Below, one piece after another: positions 15,492-24,151 of a stretch of 64,000 nt of DNA (the stretch's first letter is position 1; each line of letters begins with the position of its first letter). The notes beneath the pieces were generated by a model, which made no database searches, was not told where the DNA came from, and was given only the letters and a program-made list of their open reading frames with translations. Source of the stretch: Betaproteobacteria bacterium (GTDB lineage: Bacteria > Pseudomonadota > Gammaproteobacteria > Burkholderiales > Thiobacillaceae). The position numbers and the translations under genes were made by a program. The DNA lies in the NCBI GenBank assembly GCA_016219425.1, contig JACRNB010000015.1, forward strand, positions 1-64,000, given 5' to 3'.

Positions 15492-18098
15492 ATGTCGCCC
15501 TGTTTTTCCCGCCGCTCCCCCCTGGCCGCTGCCCTCCTGCTTTCCCTGTCCCTCGCCGGCTGCGGCAAATCGACGGAAACCACGCTCCAGGAAGCCAAGG
15601 CGCAATTCGACAAATCGGACTACCGGGCCGCCGTCATCAACATCAAGGACGTACTGCAAAAGGAGCCGGGCAACCGCGACGCCCGCCTGATGCTGGCTCG
15701 CGCCTACCTCGCCGTCGAGGCCTATGAGGACGCCGTCAAGGAATTGCAGAAGGCCAAGGAACAGGGGCTGCCCGACGAGGTGATCCTGCCCCTGCTGATG
15801 AACGCCTGGCTGCACTCGGGAGAGACCAAGAAGGTGGCGGAATACCAGCTTCCCGCCACCGCCATGAGCCCCGCTGCGACCGCCGCCCTGTTCGGCTATC
15901 AGGCCCAGGCGCAACTGGCCCTGGGCAAGCGCACCGAGGCGGAAGACCTGCTGCGCTCGGGCGAACAGGCCGATGCCAAGTCGGTCCCGGTCCTGCTCAC
16001 CAAGGTGCGCCTGGCGGTGATGGACAAGCAGATGGACCAGGCCAGCCAATGGCTGGAGTCCGTGCTGAAGCAAGACCCCAGGCACATCGAGGCCCACTAC
16101 ATGAAGGCCGCCCTGTTGCAGCAGGCCGGCAACCCGTCCGAGACCGCCAAGGTGCTGCAACAGATTCTCGCCCTGAGCCCGACCCAATACCGCGCCCACC
16201 TTGATCTGGCGCAGATGGCCATCGACAACGGCAATCTGGATTCGGCGGAAAAATCCGTGGCGGCGGCGGAGAAGATCGCCCCCAAGGCGCTCATGGTGCA
16301 GTACCTGCGCGGCCTGCTGGAGCTGCGCCGCAACAATGCCCAGAAGGCCTCCGATGTCCTGGGCGAGGTGCTCAGTCAGGCGCCGGATTTCACCCCCGCC
16401 CTGCTGGCCCAGGCCATGGCCAACATGAGCCTGGGGCAACACGACCAGGCCTTGAAGGCGGCCAGCAAGGTGCTCGCCAACAGTCCGGGGCATCAGGGAG
16501 CCTCCCGCATCCTCGCCGCCGCCCAGGCCCAGATCGGCGACACCAAGGGCGCCCAGTCCACCCTCGCCCCGTTGCAAAGCGCCAACCCCGACGACCCCAT
16601 GCTCAACAGCCTGGCTTCCGCCGTGCGCTACAAACCCCACGAGGCGGCGATTCAGAAGATTGCGGAACAGATCAAGGACGGCCAGTTCGATGCCGCCCTG
16701 CAAGGCATTGACGCCCTGGCCAAGCACCTGCCCAACGACGTCCTGACCTTCAACCTGCGCGGCTCCGTCCTGCTGGCCAAGCAGGATCGCAAGGGCGCAC
16801 GGGCTGCGTTCGAGCGCGCCCTGGCGATCCAGCCCACGTCCTTCCCCGCCGCCCTGTACCTGGGCCGTCTGGATGTGCAGGAAAAGAACCTGGACGCTGC
16901 GCGCAAACGCTTCGAGCAATTCCTGGAGCGGGACAAGAACAACGCCCAGGTCATGATCAACCTGGCCGACCTGGCCGCCGCGCGCAACCAGGAGCAGGAG
17001 TATGTGGACTGGCTGCAAAAGGCCGCCAAGGCCGCGCCCAAGTCGCTGCAACCCCGCGCCAAGCTGATCAACTACCACCTGGCCAAGAAGGACAACAAGA
17101 AGGCGCTGGACATGGCGCGGGAACTGGTGGCTCTGCAGGACAGCGCGGAATCCCACGGTCTTCTGGGCGATGTGCAGATGGCCACGGGCGACCTGCCCGG
17201 CGCCGTCGCCAGCTTCACCAAGGTGACGGAAAAGGCCAAGAACTCGCCCCAGGCCTTCATGAGTCTGGCCATGGCCCAGGCCGCCAACAAGCAGATCGAA
17301 CCGGCCCGCACCAGTCTGGCCGCCGCCCTCAAGGCCAAGCCCGGCTTCGCCCCGGCCATGGACGCCCGCATCGGCCTGGAGATCAGCGACAAGAAACCGG
17401 ATGCCGCCCTGGCGGTTGCCAGGGAGATCCAGATCGCCCATCCCAAGCTGGCGCTGGGCCACGAGCGCGAAGGAGATGTCCTGTCCGTCCAGAAGAAATT
17501 CGCCGAGGCGGCGCAGGCCTACGAGGCCGCCCTGGCGAAACAGCCGAGCACAACCCTCTTCGTCAAGCAGCATCGTTCCCTGGCCCAGGCCGGCAAGGCC
17601 GAGGACGCCGAGAAGAAACTGACGGCCTGGATCAAGGACCACCCCCAGGATCTCACCGTGCGCGCCTACGCCGCCGACCAGTACAGCGCGGCAAAGAAGA
17701 ACCGGGAGGCCATCGCCCAATATGAAGCCATCCTGGCCCAGACCCCGGAGCGCCCGGCGGAACTGAACAACCTGGCCGTGCTGTACCAGGCGGAAAAGAG
17801 CCCGAAGGCCCTGGCCACGGCGGAAAAAGCCCTCAAGCTGGCCCCCAACGCCCCGCAGATTCAGGACACCGCCGGCTGGATCATGGTGGAGAAGGGCGAC
17901 GTGAAGCGCGGCCTGGAACTGCTCAAGGCCGCCCACACCGGCAACCCCAAGGATCTCAGCGCCCACTACCACCTGGCCGCCGCCCTGGCCAAGAGCGGCG
18001 ACAAGGCCCAGGCCAAGGCGGAACTGGAGAAGCTGATGGCAGCCAAGGCCGCCTTCCCCGAGGCGGACGCGGCCAAGGCGCTGCTGGGAACGCTGTAG
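15492..18098 (+). CDS. prsT: PEP-CTERM system TPR-repeat lipoprotein PrsT
   Basis: An 868-residue lipoprotein. The lipobox is LAGC with Cys24, followed by a nearly continuous array of TPR-type helical pairs to the C-terminus. Length, lipobox and repeat pattern match PrsT, which accompanies exosortase/PEP-CTERM systems and is usually encoded in the exosortase exopolysaccharide locus. Its role is thought to lie at the outer membrane in sorting or polymer export. No exosortase is in this window. The frame is open back to 15084, but the lipoprotein signal fixes 15492. The 206-bp upstream gap shows no clear promoter. Confidence 0.9.
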   Translation: MSPCFSRRSPLAAALLLSLSLAGCGKSTETTLQEAKAQFDKSDYRAAVINIKDVLQKEPGNRDARLMLARAYLAVEAYEDAVKELQKAKEQGLPDEVILPLLMNAWLHSGETKKVAEYQLPATAMSPAATAALFGYQAQAQLALGKRTEAEDLLRSGEQADAKSVPVLLTKVRLAVMDKQMDQASQWLESVLKQDPRHIEAHYMKAALLQQAGNPSETAKVLQQILALSPTQYRAHLDLAQMAIDNGNLDSAEKSVAAAEKIAPKALMVQYLRGLLELRRNNAQKASDVLGEVLSQAPDFTPALLAQAMANMSLGQHDQALKAASKVLANSPGHQGASRILAAAQAQIGDTKGAQSTLAPLQSANPDDPMLNSLASAVRYKPHEAAIQKIAEQIKDGQFDAALQGIDALAKHLPNDVLTFNLRGSVLLAKQDRKGARAAFERALAIQPTSFPAALYLGRLDVQEKNLDAARKRFEQFLERDKNNAQVMINLADLAAARNQEQEYVDWLQKAAKAAPKSLQPRAKLINYHLAKKDNKKALDMARELVALQDSAESHGLLGDVQMATGDLPGAVASFTKVTEKAKNSPQAFMSLAMAQAANKQIEPARTSLAAALKAKPGFAPAMDARIGLEISDKKPDAALAVAREIQIAHPKLALGHEREGDVLSVQKKFAEAAQAYEAALAKQPSTTLFVKQHRSLAQAGKAEDAEKKLTAWIKDHPQDLTVRAYAADQYSAAKKNREAIAQYEAILAQTPERPAELNNLAVLYQAEKSPKALATAEKALKLAPNAPQIQDTAGWIMVEKGDVKRGLELLKAAHTGNPKDLSAHYHLAAALAKSGDKAQAKAELEKLMAAKAAFPEADAAKALLGTL

Positions 18099-18099
18099 A

Positions 18100-18177
18100 T
18101 CGCGCGGTTCCGGCGGCCTCGCCCTCCTGGGTCTGGGCCTGATGGGCCTGGGCTTCGCGCGCCGCCGCACGCGCTGA
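18100..18177 (+). pseudogene. orphan PEP-CTERM tail fragment
   Basis: An open stretch ending at 18177 encodes GLALLGLGLMGLGFARRRTR and a stop, but has no start and lacks the VPEP. Bases 18116-18177 are identical to 19073-19134, the end of the intact PEP-CTERM gene. It begins one base after the prsT stop. It looks like the scar of a lost or recombined PEP-CTERM gene. A GC-rich hairpin (18189-18208) follows, perhaps its old terminator. Confidence 0.8.
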
Positions 18178-18211
18178 CGTAACCGCCGGCCCGGCTTGTG
18201 TGCCGGGCGTC

Positions 18212-18229
18212 GGAAATGTTTACATTTCC
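18212..18229 (+). promoter_or_regulatory. perfect dyad, candidate activator site
   Basis: GGAAATG-TTTA-CATTTCC is a perfect 7+4+7 palindrome. It lies about 60-75 bases upstream of a sigma-54-like promoter, the usual distance for an enhancer-binding protein. PrsR-type activators work with RpoN on PEP-CTERM genes in some species. Assignment of this site to PrsR is my inference. Confidence 0.45.
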
Positions 18230-18288
18230 CCGCCGGAAACCCCCGGAGTTCGCATGTAACCTCTTGATGGATATGGGCCAACGTTCGA

Positions 18289-18305
18289 TTGGCTCAAATC
18301 CTGCT
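18289..18305 (+). promoter_or_regulatory. sigma-54 (-24/-12) promoter
   Basis: TTGGCTCAAATCCTGCT has GG and GC separated by exactly ten bases, with TGGC at -24 and TGC at -12. Transcription would begin near 18316, about 40 bases before the PEP-CTERM start codon. Confidence 0.6.
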
Positions 18306-18354
18306 AAGGGCAGCCGAGCTTGATCGTTCGCACCCAACCCTCCGAGGAATCGAC

Positions 18355-19134
18355 ATGAACCTGTTCCACCGCCCGATCCTGAACCTGCTCTTGGGTGTCA
18401 TCGCCCTTCTGGCCGGTACTGTGACCAGCGCCTCCACCATCTACCTCACCGTCAACGGCTCCTCTCTGAGCACGGTCAATACGGCCACCGCCGCGAGCAC
18501 GGGGATCGGCAACTTCGGCTACGGCGGCACCTACGGCAACGCCTTCGACCTCGACGGTACGCTCTACGCCACCACCAGCACCTCCACCCTCTCCCGCATC
18601 AACAAGACCACGGGTGCGGCCACGGTGCTGGGTTCGCTGGGCTCCAGCATGTACGCCATCGACTTCGACCCGCTGGGCAACCTGTACGGCTACGGCCTCA
18701 ACGGCTACCTGTACCGTCTGAACAAGGCGAACGGCTCGATCCTGTCCACGGTTGGCTTCACCGGCGTCAGCAATGTCATGGACATGGCGTTTGACAGCAC
18801 CGGCCAGCTCTACGCCACGGTCAACGGCAGCCTGTACCGCATCAACCCGGCCAACGGCAGCCTGATGAGCACGGTCTCCATGGCGCCCGGCAGCGCGATC
18901 ATGAGCCTGATGTTCGACGAGCTTGACCAGATGTACGCCCTGACCTACGCCAGCAACTCCGCCCTGTACCGGGTCAACAAGACCACCGGCGCGACCACCT
19001 TCGTCGGCAATACCGGGCTCAACTACGCCCACGGCGGCGACATCTACACCCAGAAGGTTCCCGAACCCGCCAGCCTCGCCCTCCTGGGTCTGGGCCTGAT
19101 GGGCCTGGGCTTCGCGCGCCGCCGCACGCGCTGA
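18355..19134 (+). CDS. PEP-CTERM sorting domain protein
   Basis: A 259-residue secreted protein with a signal peptide (about 1-26, ending VTSA), a beta-propeller-like body of repeats (YATT..TLSRINKTTGAAT, LYRLNKANGS, LYRINPANGSL, LYRVNKTTGATT), and the C-terminal sorting signal VPEPASLALLGLGLMGLGF then RRRTR. Exosortase would cleave at the PEP motif and pass the protein to the cell surface or matrix. The repeat spacing suggests a six- or seven-bladed propeller fragment. The gene is monocistronic, with its own sigma-54-like promoter and terminator. Confidence 0.92.
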   Translation: MNLFHRPILNLLLGVIALLAGTVTSASTIYLTVNGSSLSTVNTATAASTGIGNFGYGGTYGNAFDLDGTLYATTSTSTLSRINKTTGAATVLGSLGSSMYAIDFDPLGNLYGYGLNGYLYRLNKANGSILSTVGFTGVSNVMDMAFDSTGQLYATVNGSLYRINPANGSLMSTVSMAPGSAIMSLMFDELDQMYALTYASNSALYRVNKTTGATTFVGNTGLNYAHGGDIYTQKVPEPASLALLGLGLMGLGFARRRTR

Positions 19135-19149
19135 ACCGCCCCGCCCCCG

Positions 19150-19185
19150 ACAGCCCGCCGGCCCGCGCCCGCGGGCTGTTTTTTT
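19150..19185 (+). terminator. rho-independent terminator
   Basis: The inverted arms ACAGCCCGC and GCGGGCTGT are followed by a run of seven T. It lies 15 bases after the PEP-CTERM gene stop. Confidence 0.85.
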
Positions 19186-19246
19186 GCCTACCGGCGCGTG
19201 CGCAAGGCGTCGGATAATCCGCGCGCCTTCCTGATCACGCGAACCC

Positions 19247-20713
19247 ATGCACATCCACATACTTGGCATCTGCGGCACCTTCATGGGCGGCATCGCCGCC
19301 GTGGCGCGCGCCGCCGGCCACACCGTCACCGGCTGCGACGCCAACGTCTACCCGCCCATGAGCACCCAACTCGAAGCCCTGGGCATCCAGTTGATCGAAG
19401 GCTTCGGCGTCGAGCAACTCGAACTGGAACCGGACATCTGGGTGGTGGGCAACGTGATGACGCGCGGCAAGCAGCCGATCATGGAAGAGATCCTGAATCG
19501 CGGTCTGCCCTACGTCTCCGGCCCGCAATGGCTGGCGGAAAACGTGCTGCACGACAAATGGGTGCTGGCGGTGGCGGGCACTCACGGCAAGACCACCACC
19601 GCCTCCATGCTGGCGTGGATTCTGGAGGACTGCGGCCTCTCCCCCGGCTACCTCATCGGCGGCGTACCGATGAACTTCGAGGTCTCCGCGCGCCTGACCG
19701 AATCGCCCTTCTTCGTGATCGAGGCGGACGAATACGACACCGCCTTCTTCGACAAGCGTTCCAAGTTCGTGCACTACCGCCCGCGCACCTGCGTACTCAA
19801 CAACCTGGAATACGACCACGCCGACATCTTCCCCGACCTGACCGCCATCGAGACCCAGTTCCACCACCTGATACGCACCGTGCCGGGCAACGGGCTGATC
19901 GTCGCCAACGGGCGCGAGGCGAGCCTGGACCGGGTGCTGGCGCGCGGGTGCTGGACGCCGGTGGAACGGTTTGGCTTCCTGCCCCCCTCCCCCTCCGGGG
20001 GAGGGGCTGGGGGGGAGGGGGCAACGGTTATGGAACCGCCTACGCGGAATCCACCGTCGCTCCCTCACCCCGGCCCTCCCCCGGAGGGGGAGGGAGAAAG
20101 GCGCTGGCGCGCCCGCGCCGTCAACGAATCCGCCTTTGAGGTGTACCTGGGCGACGCCCTGCAAGGCCGGGTGGCGTGGGAACTGCTGGGCGAACACAAC
20201 ACCCAGAATGCGCTGGCCGCCATCGCCGCCGCGCGCCACTCGGGCGTGCCGGCGAAAGACGCCATCGCCGCCCTGGGCCGCTTCCGCAACGTCAAGCGGC
20301 GCATGGAGGTGAAGGGTGCCGCGCGCGGCGTCACGGTGTACGACGACTTCGCGCACCACCCCACCGCCATCGCCACCACCGTGGCCGGGCTGCGCTCCAA
20401 GGTGGGCGAGCAGCGCATCCTCGCCGTGCTGGAGCCACGCTCCAACACCATGAAGCTGGGCGTGATGAAGGCGCAGTTACCCGGCAGCCTGGCCGGGGCC
20501 GACCGGGTGTTCTGCTACACCGGCGGCATCGACTGGGACGCCGCCGCCGCCCTCGCGCCGCTGGGGGCGAAGACCAGCGCCCACGCCGACCTGGACGCCC
20601 TGGTGGAGGCCATCGCCGCCGCCGCGCGCCCCGGCGATCAGGTACTGGTAATGAGCAACGGCGGCTTCGGCGGCATCCACGACCGGCTGCTGGAGAGGCT
20701 GGGACGACCATGA
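19247..20713 (+). CDS. mpl: UDP-N-acetylmuramate:L-alanyl-gamma-D-glutamyl-meso-diaminopimelate ligase
   Basis: A 488-residue Mur-ligase that attaches recycled tripeptide to UDP-MurNAc. It opens MHIHILGICGTFMGG. The ATP loop is GTHGKTTT near residue 112, and EADEYDTAF and GEHNTQNALAA are the ligase signatures. Residues about 244-286 (FLPPSPSGGGAGG...EGEGER) have no counterpart in E. coli Mpl. They are encoded by an inverted repeat sitting in frame between ERFG and RWRARAV. The rest is full length, so the gene is probably still active. Without the insert the length equals the family norm. Confidence 0.93.
   Translation: MHIHILGICGTFMGGIAAVARAAGHTVTGCDANVYPPMSTQLEALGIQLIEGFGVEQLELEPDIWVVGNVMTRGKQPIMEEILNRGLPYVSGPQWLAENVLHDKWVLAVAGTHGKTTTASMLAWILEDCGLSPGYLIGGVPMNFEVSARLTESPFFVIEADEYDTAFFDKRSKFVHYRPRTCVLNNLEYDHADIFPDLTAIETQFHHLIRTVPGNGLIVANGREASLDRVLARGCWTPVERFGFLPPSPSGGGAGGEGATVMEPPTRNPPSLPHPGPPPEGEGERRWRARAVNESAFEVYLGDALQGRVAWELLGEHNTQNALAAIAAARHSGVPAKDAIAALGRFRNVKRRMEVKGAARGVTVYDDFAHHPTAIATTVAGLRSKVGEQRILAVLEPRSNTMKLGVMKAQLPGSLAGADRVFCYTGGIDWDAAAALAPLGAKTSAHADLDALVEAIAAAARPGDQVLVMSNGGFGGIHDRLLERLGRP
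19976..20101. repeat. palindromic element inserted in frame in mpl
   Basis: Inverted arms of the type CCCCTCCGGGGGAGGG lie at each end of about 126 bases, a multiple of three. A related element is in mshP (37128-37221). It adds about 42 Pro/Gly/Glu-rich residues to Mpl without a stop. Confidence 0.8.
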
Positions 20714-20757
20714 CCCGTGGCCCGGACGCAACCAGCGTTGCCATCAAGACGAGCGGC

Positions 20758-21320
20758 TTCCCCCTTTTCCAAAGGGGGAGTGAGGGGGATTTAGCGACGG
20801 TGGCCGGGCGACCCGGCTCAGAAATCCCCCCTGCCCCCCTTTGGGAAAGGGGGGGAAACCGGTGGGTCTGCTCAGACGCTTCCACGCGCGCCTTCCCCCT
20901 TTCCCAAAGGGGGAGTGAGGGGGATTTAGCGACGGTGGCTAAGCGACCCGGCTCAGAAATCCCCCCTGCCCCCCTTTGGGAAAGGGGGGGAAACCGTTGG
21001 GTTTGCGCAGACGCTTCCACGAGCGCCTTCCCCCTTTTCCAAAGGGGGAGTGAGGGGGATTTGGCGACGGTGGCTGGGCAGGCCGGCTCAGAAATCCCCC
21101 CTGCCCCCCTTTGGGAAAGGGGGGAACACCGGTGGGTCTGCGTAGACGCTTCCACGCGCGCCTTCCCCCTTTTTCAAAGGGGGAGTGAGGGGGATTTAGC
21201 GACGGTGGCCAGGCGGACCGGCTCAGAAATCCCCCCTGCCCCCCTTTGGGAAAGGGGGGAAACCCGTTGGGTTCGCGCAGACGTCTGCACGCGCGCCTTC
21301 CCCCTTTTCCAAAGGGGGAA
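20758..21320. repeat. 135-bp tandem array, four copies plus a partial
   Basis: Units begin at 20758, 20893, 21028 and 21163, with a partial fifth at 21298. Each unit is an inverted-repeat core (TTCCCCCTTTTCCAAAGGGGG ... CCCCCTTTGGGAAAGGGGGG) plus a linker of about 40 bases (CAGACGCTTCCACG). The core alone also occurs at 13578-13670. Because 135 is divisible by three, long open frames run through on both strands, but I see no coding signal. The array fills 20714-21341, between mpl and the lipid-transport operon. Confidence 0.92.
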
Positions 21321-21341
21321 ACGCCCCTTCGTCGGGCAGAC

Positions 21342-22451
21342 ATGACCCACCTGCGCCTTGAAACCCATCCCGATGGTCAGCGTCTGATCCTGCACGGCGA
21401 ATGGCGGTTGGCGCATTTGGCGGCTCTGGACCAGGCTGTGGCGGCGCTTCGGCTTGATCCGGCACAGCCGCTGATCCTGGATGGCGCCGCCCTTACCGGT
21501 CTGGATAGCGCTGGGGCCATGCTGCTGGTGGAGGCGAGCAAGCGTGCGGGGCTGACCTGGAGCGGCGTTGCACTGGAAGGTTTCGAGGCGAAGCACCAGT
21601 CCATGCTCGCCCTGGTGGCGGAACGCTGCGTCCTCTGCCGCCTGACCCCGGAGCCGCATCGCAGCCTGCTGCACCGCTTCGGCGCGCTTATGGTGCGCAC
21701 CCTGCACAAGGCCCGCACCTATCTCGCCTTTTTCGGCCAGACCGTCGATGGCCTGGGGCGTCTGGCCGCGCATCCGCGCCGTTTCCGGCACAAGGAATTC
21801 TTCGTGCAACTGGAGGGCGTGGGGCTGGAGTCCATCCCCATCGTCGTGCTCATGACCTTCCTCACCGGCATGGTGTTCGCCTACCTGCTGGGCATCCAGG
21901 TGGAGAAATACGGGGCCAACATCTTCATCGTCGATGGCGTCTCCCTGGCCCTGGCGCGGGAACTCGCCCCCATGCTGACGGCCATCCTGCTGGCGGGGCG
22001 CTCCGGGGCCGCGTTCACCGCTCAGATCGGGGCCATGCGTGTGGCGGAAGAGGTGGACGCCATCACCACCCTGGGTCTCTCGCCCATCCAGGTGCTGGTG
22101 CTGCCGCGCCTTCTCGCCATCGTCATCGCCATGCCCCTGCTCACCTTCCTGGGCGACGTCACCGGCCTGCTCGGGTCCGCGTTGGTGGCCGCGCAGCAAC
22201 TCGACATCACCCTCTACACCTTCTTCTACCGCCTCAACTCCGTACTTGGCGTGCAGCATGTGCTGTACGGCCTGGCCAAGGCCCCGTTCTTCGCCGCCGC
22301 CATCGCCCTCATCGCCTGCCGCAACGGCTTTGCCGTGAGCCGCGATGCGCGCAGCGTGGGCGAGCACACCACCGCCACCGTGGTGACCAGTCTGGTGGCG
22401 GTGATCCTGATCAACGCCGCCTTTGCGGTGGGCGAGCAGATGACGCCATGA
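21342..22451 (+). CDS. MlaE-type permease with N-terminal STAS domain
   Basis: A 369-residue inner-membrane protein. Residues about 1-100 form a STAS-like domain (LDGAALTGLDSAGAMLLVEA). The rest is the MlaE permease with GVGLESIPIVVLMTFLTGMV, ELAPMLTAILLAGRSGAAF and EEVDAITTLG. With the ATPase, MCE protein and lipoprotein downstream it forms a Mla-type phospholipid transporter. The repeat array ends only 21 bases before the ATG and no good RBS is visible. The ATPase start overlaps its stop (ATGA). Confidence 0.9.
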   Translation: MTHLRLETHPDGQRLILHGEWRLAHLAALDQAVAALRLDPAQPLILDGAALTGLDSAGAMLLVEASKRAGLTWSGVALEGFEAKHQSMLALVAERCVLCRLTPEPHRSLLHRFGALMVRTLHKARTYLAFFGQTVDGLGRLAAHPRRFRHKEFFVQLEGVGLESIPIVVLMTFLTGMVFAYLLGIQVEKYGANIFIVDGVSLALARELAPMLTAILLAGRSGAAFTAQIGAMRVAEEVDAITTLGLSPIQVLVLPRLLAIVIAMPLLTFLGDVTGLLGSALVAAQQLDITLYTFFYRLNSVLGVQHVLYGLAKAPFFAAAIALIACRNGFAVSRDARSVGEHTTATVVTSLVAVILINAAFAVGEQMTP

Positions 22452-23200
22452 CGACCGCTTCCCCGCTCGTGGTCAGCCATCTGCGCACCCGCCTGGACGG
22501 GCGCTGGCTGCATGAGGACATCAGCTTCGAGTTGCGTCCGGGCGAGATCACCGCCCTGATCGGCGCTTCCGGCACCGGCAAGACCGTGCTGCTGCGCGAG
22601 TGCATCGGCCTGATGCACCCCACCGCCGGGTCCGTGCAGTTGTTCGGGGAGAACTTCTGGCGGCTCTCGCCCAAGGGGCGCGAGCGCATGCGCCGACGCT
22701 TCGGCATGTTGTTCCAGGAAGGTGCGCTGTTTTCCTCGCTGACCGTGGCGCAGAACGTGGCCGTGCCGCTCAAGGAGCACACCGACCTGTCCCCCGACCT
22801 GCGCGAACGGGTCACCCACCTCAAGCTGCGCCTCGCCGGCCTGCCCCTGGAGGCGGGACGCAAGCGCCCGAGTGAACTCTCCGGCGGCATGAAAAAACGC
22901 GCCGCCCTCGCGCGCGCCCTGGCGCTGGAGCCGGAACTGTTATTCCTCGACGAGCCCACCTCGGGCCTGGACCCGATCAGCGCGCGCGAGTTCGACCACC
23001 TGCTGCGCACCCTGTGCGACAGTCTGGGCATTACCGCCCTGCTCACCTCGCATGACCTGGACTCGCTCTGGGGCCTGGCGGATCGGGTCATCGTCCTGCA
23101 TGGGGGCCGCATCATCGCGGACGGTCCCACGGCCCAGGTCGCGCAGGTGGAGCACGAGTGGATTCGATCCTATTTCTCCTCGCACGCCGGAGGGAGGTGA
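22448..23200 (+). CDS. MlaF-type ABC transporter ATPase
   Basis: A 250-residue ATPase. Walker A GASGTGKT is at residues 39-46, the signature LSGGMKKRAALARAL, and Walker B LLFLDEPTSGLD. It energises the MlaE-type permease. Its C-terminal QVAQVEHEWIRSYF resembles the MlaF tail that contacts the neighbouring subunit. The MCE gene follows after three bases. Confidence 0.92.
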   Translation: MTTASPLVVSHLRTRLDGRWLHEDISFELRPGEITALIGASGTGKTVLLRECIGLMHPTAGSVQLFGENFWRLSPKGRERMRRRFGMLFQEGALFSSLTVAQNVAVPLKEHTDLSPDLRERVTHLKLRLAGLPLEAGRKRPSELSGGMKKRAALARALALEPELLFLDEPTSGLDPISAREFDHLLRTLCDSLGITALLTSHDLDSLWGLADRVIVLHGGRIIADGPTAQVAQVEHEWIRSYFSSHAGGR

Positions 23201-23203
23201 CGC

Positions 23204-24151
23204 ATGGAACCTGATGCACGCTACACCTGGGTGGGCCTCGCCACCCTGGCCCTGGTCGCACTGCTCGCGGGCGGCCTGTACTGGCTGTTGGGCGGCGCGC
23301 AGAACCGCGAGGTCAAGCGCTACACCGTCTACTTTCAGAAGCAGTCGCTGGAAGGCCTTCAGATCAACAGTCAGGTGCGCATGCAGGGCGTCAAGGTCGG
23401 GCGCGTCACCGACTACGCCATCATGCCGGGTGAGGCCGGGCGGGTTCGGGTGCAGGTCGAGGTGGACCAGCGCACGCCGGTGATGGAGGGGGTGAAGGCG
23501 GTGATCAACCGCCATCTGGTCACGGGCCTCTCTGCCATCGACCTCAAGAACGACGGCAAGAGCCAGCAGCCCTACGCAACCATTCTCGTGGGCGAGGAGT
23601 ACCCGGTGATCGCCGAAGGCGTGCCCACCATCGCGGTCATGGCCAGCACCCTGGAGGAACTGGGCGACGCCGGGCAGGAGACGCTGCACCGGGTCAATCG
23701 CCTGCTCTCCGACCGCAATCAGAAGGCCCTCAGCGGCGCGCTGGAGAACCTGGAGACCGCCAGCGGCGAACTGGCGCGCACCCTGCCCGAGGTGCGCGGC
23801 GCCCTGGGCGAGGCCAAGGAGACCGCGCGCGGCCTGCGCCGTGCGGCGGACGAGGGCGTCGGCGTCGTGCGCCTGATCGGCGCGCGTGTGGACGCCCTCG
23901 CGGGCGAGGCGGGCGCCACCCTGGCGCAGACCCGCAAGAGCCTGGCCGGCCTGGACCAGAACCTGAACGGACTCGCCCTGCAATTGCGTCTGTCCGCCGA
24001 CCTGGGCGTGCAGGAGATGCAGACCACGGCGCAATCCCTGCGTCTCGCCAGCGACACCCTGCAAAAGACCGGACGCGGCCTGTCCGACCCGGCGCGCCTG
24101 ATCTACGGCCCGGCCAAGGGGGATCTCGGTCCCGGAGAGGAAGCGCCATGA
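23204..24151 (+). CDS. MCE-domain (MlaD/PqiB-like) lipid-transport protein
   Basis: A 315-residue protein with one N-terminal transmembrane helix (about 9-30), an MCE domain (about 38-120; VYFQKQSLEGLQINSQVRMQGVKVGRV) and a long helical C-terminal part (about 155-300). The helical tail is much longer than in E. coli MlaD and resembles the MCE proteins of other proteobacteria. It should be periplasmic and form a hexameric lipid channel. ATGA overlap with the next gene. Confidence 0.9.
   Translation: MEPDARYTWVGLATLALVALLAGGLYWLLGGAQNREVKRYTVYFQKQSLEGLQINSQVRMQGVKVGRVTDYAIMPGEAGRVRVQVEVDQRTPVMEGVKAVINRHLVTGLSAIDLKNDGKSQQPYATILVGEEYPVIAEGVPTIAVMASTLEELGDAGQETLHRVNRLLSDRNQKALSGALENLETASGELARTLPEVRGALGEAKETARGLRRAADEGVGVVRLIGARVDALAGEAGATLAQTRKSLAGLDQNLNGLALQLRLSADLGVQEMQTTAQSLRLASDTLQKTGRGLSDPARLIYGPAKGDLGPGEEAP

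Noticed and set aside
15477-18281. 934-codon open frame antisense to prsT
   Set aside because: Gly/Leu/Gln/Val-biased translation mirrors the Ala/Lys-rich TPR codons; prsT has a lipobox and family match.
20758-21320. Possible CRISPR array
   Set aside because: Units are 135 bp with repeated linkers and no unique spacers, and no cas genes are near.
20176-21345. Long open frame through the 135-bp array with 45-residue protein repeats
   Set aside because: Open only because 135 is a multiple of three; it starts inside mpl in another frame, has no RBS, and translates a palindromic repeat on both strands.
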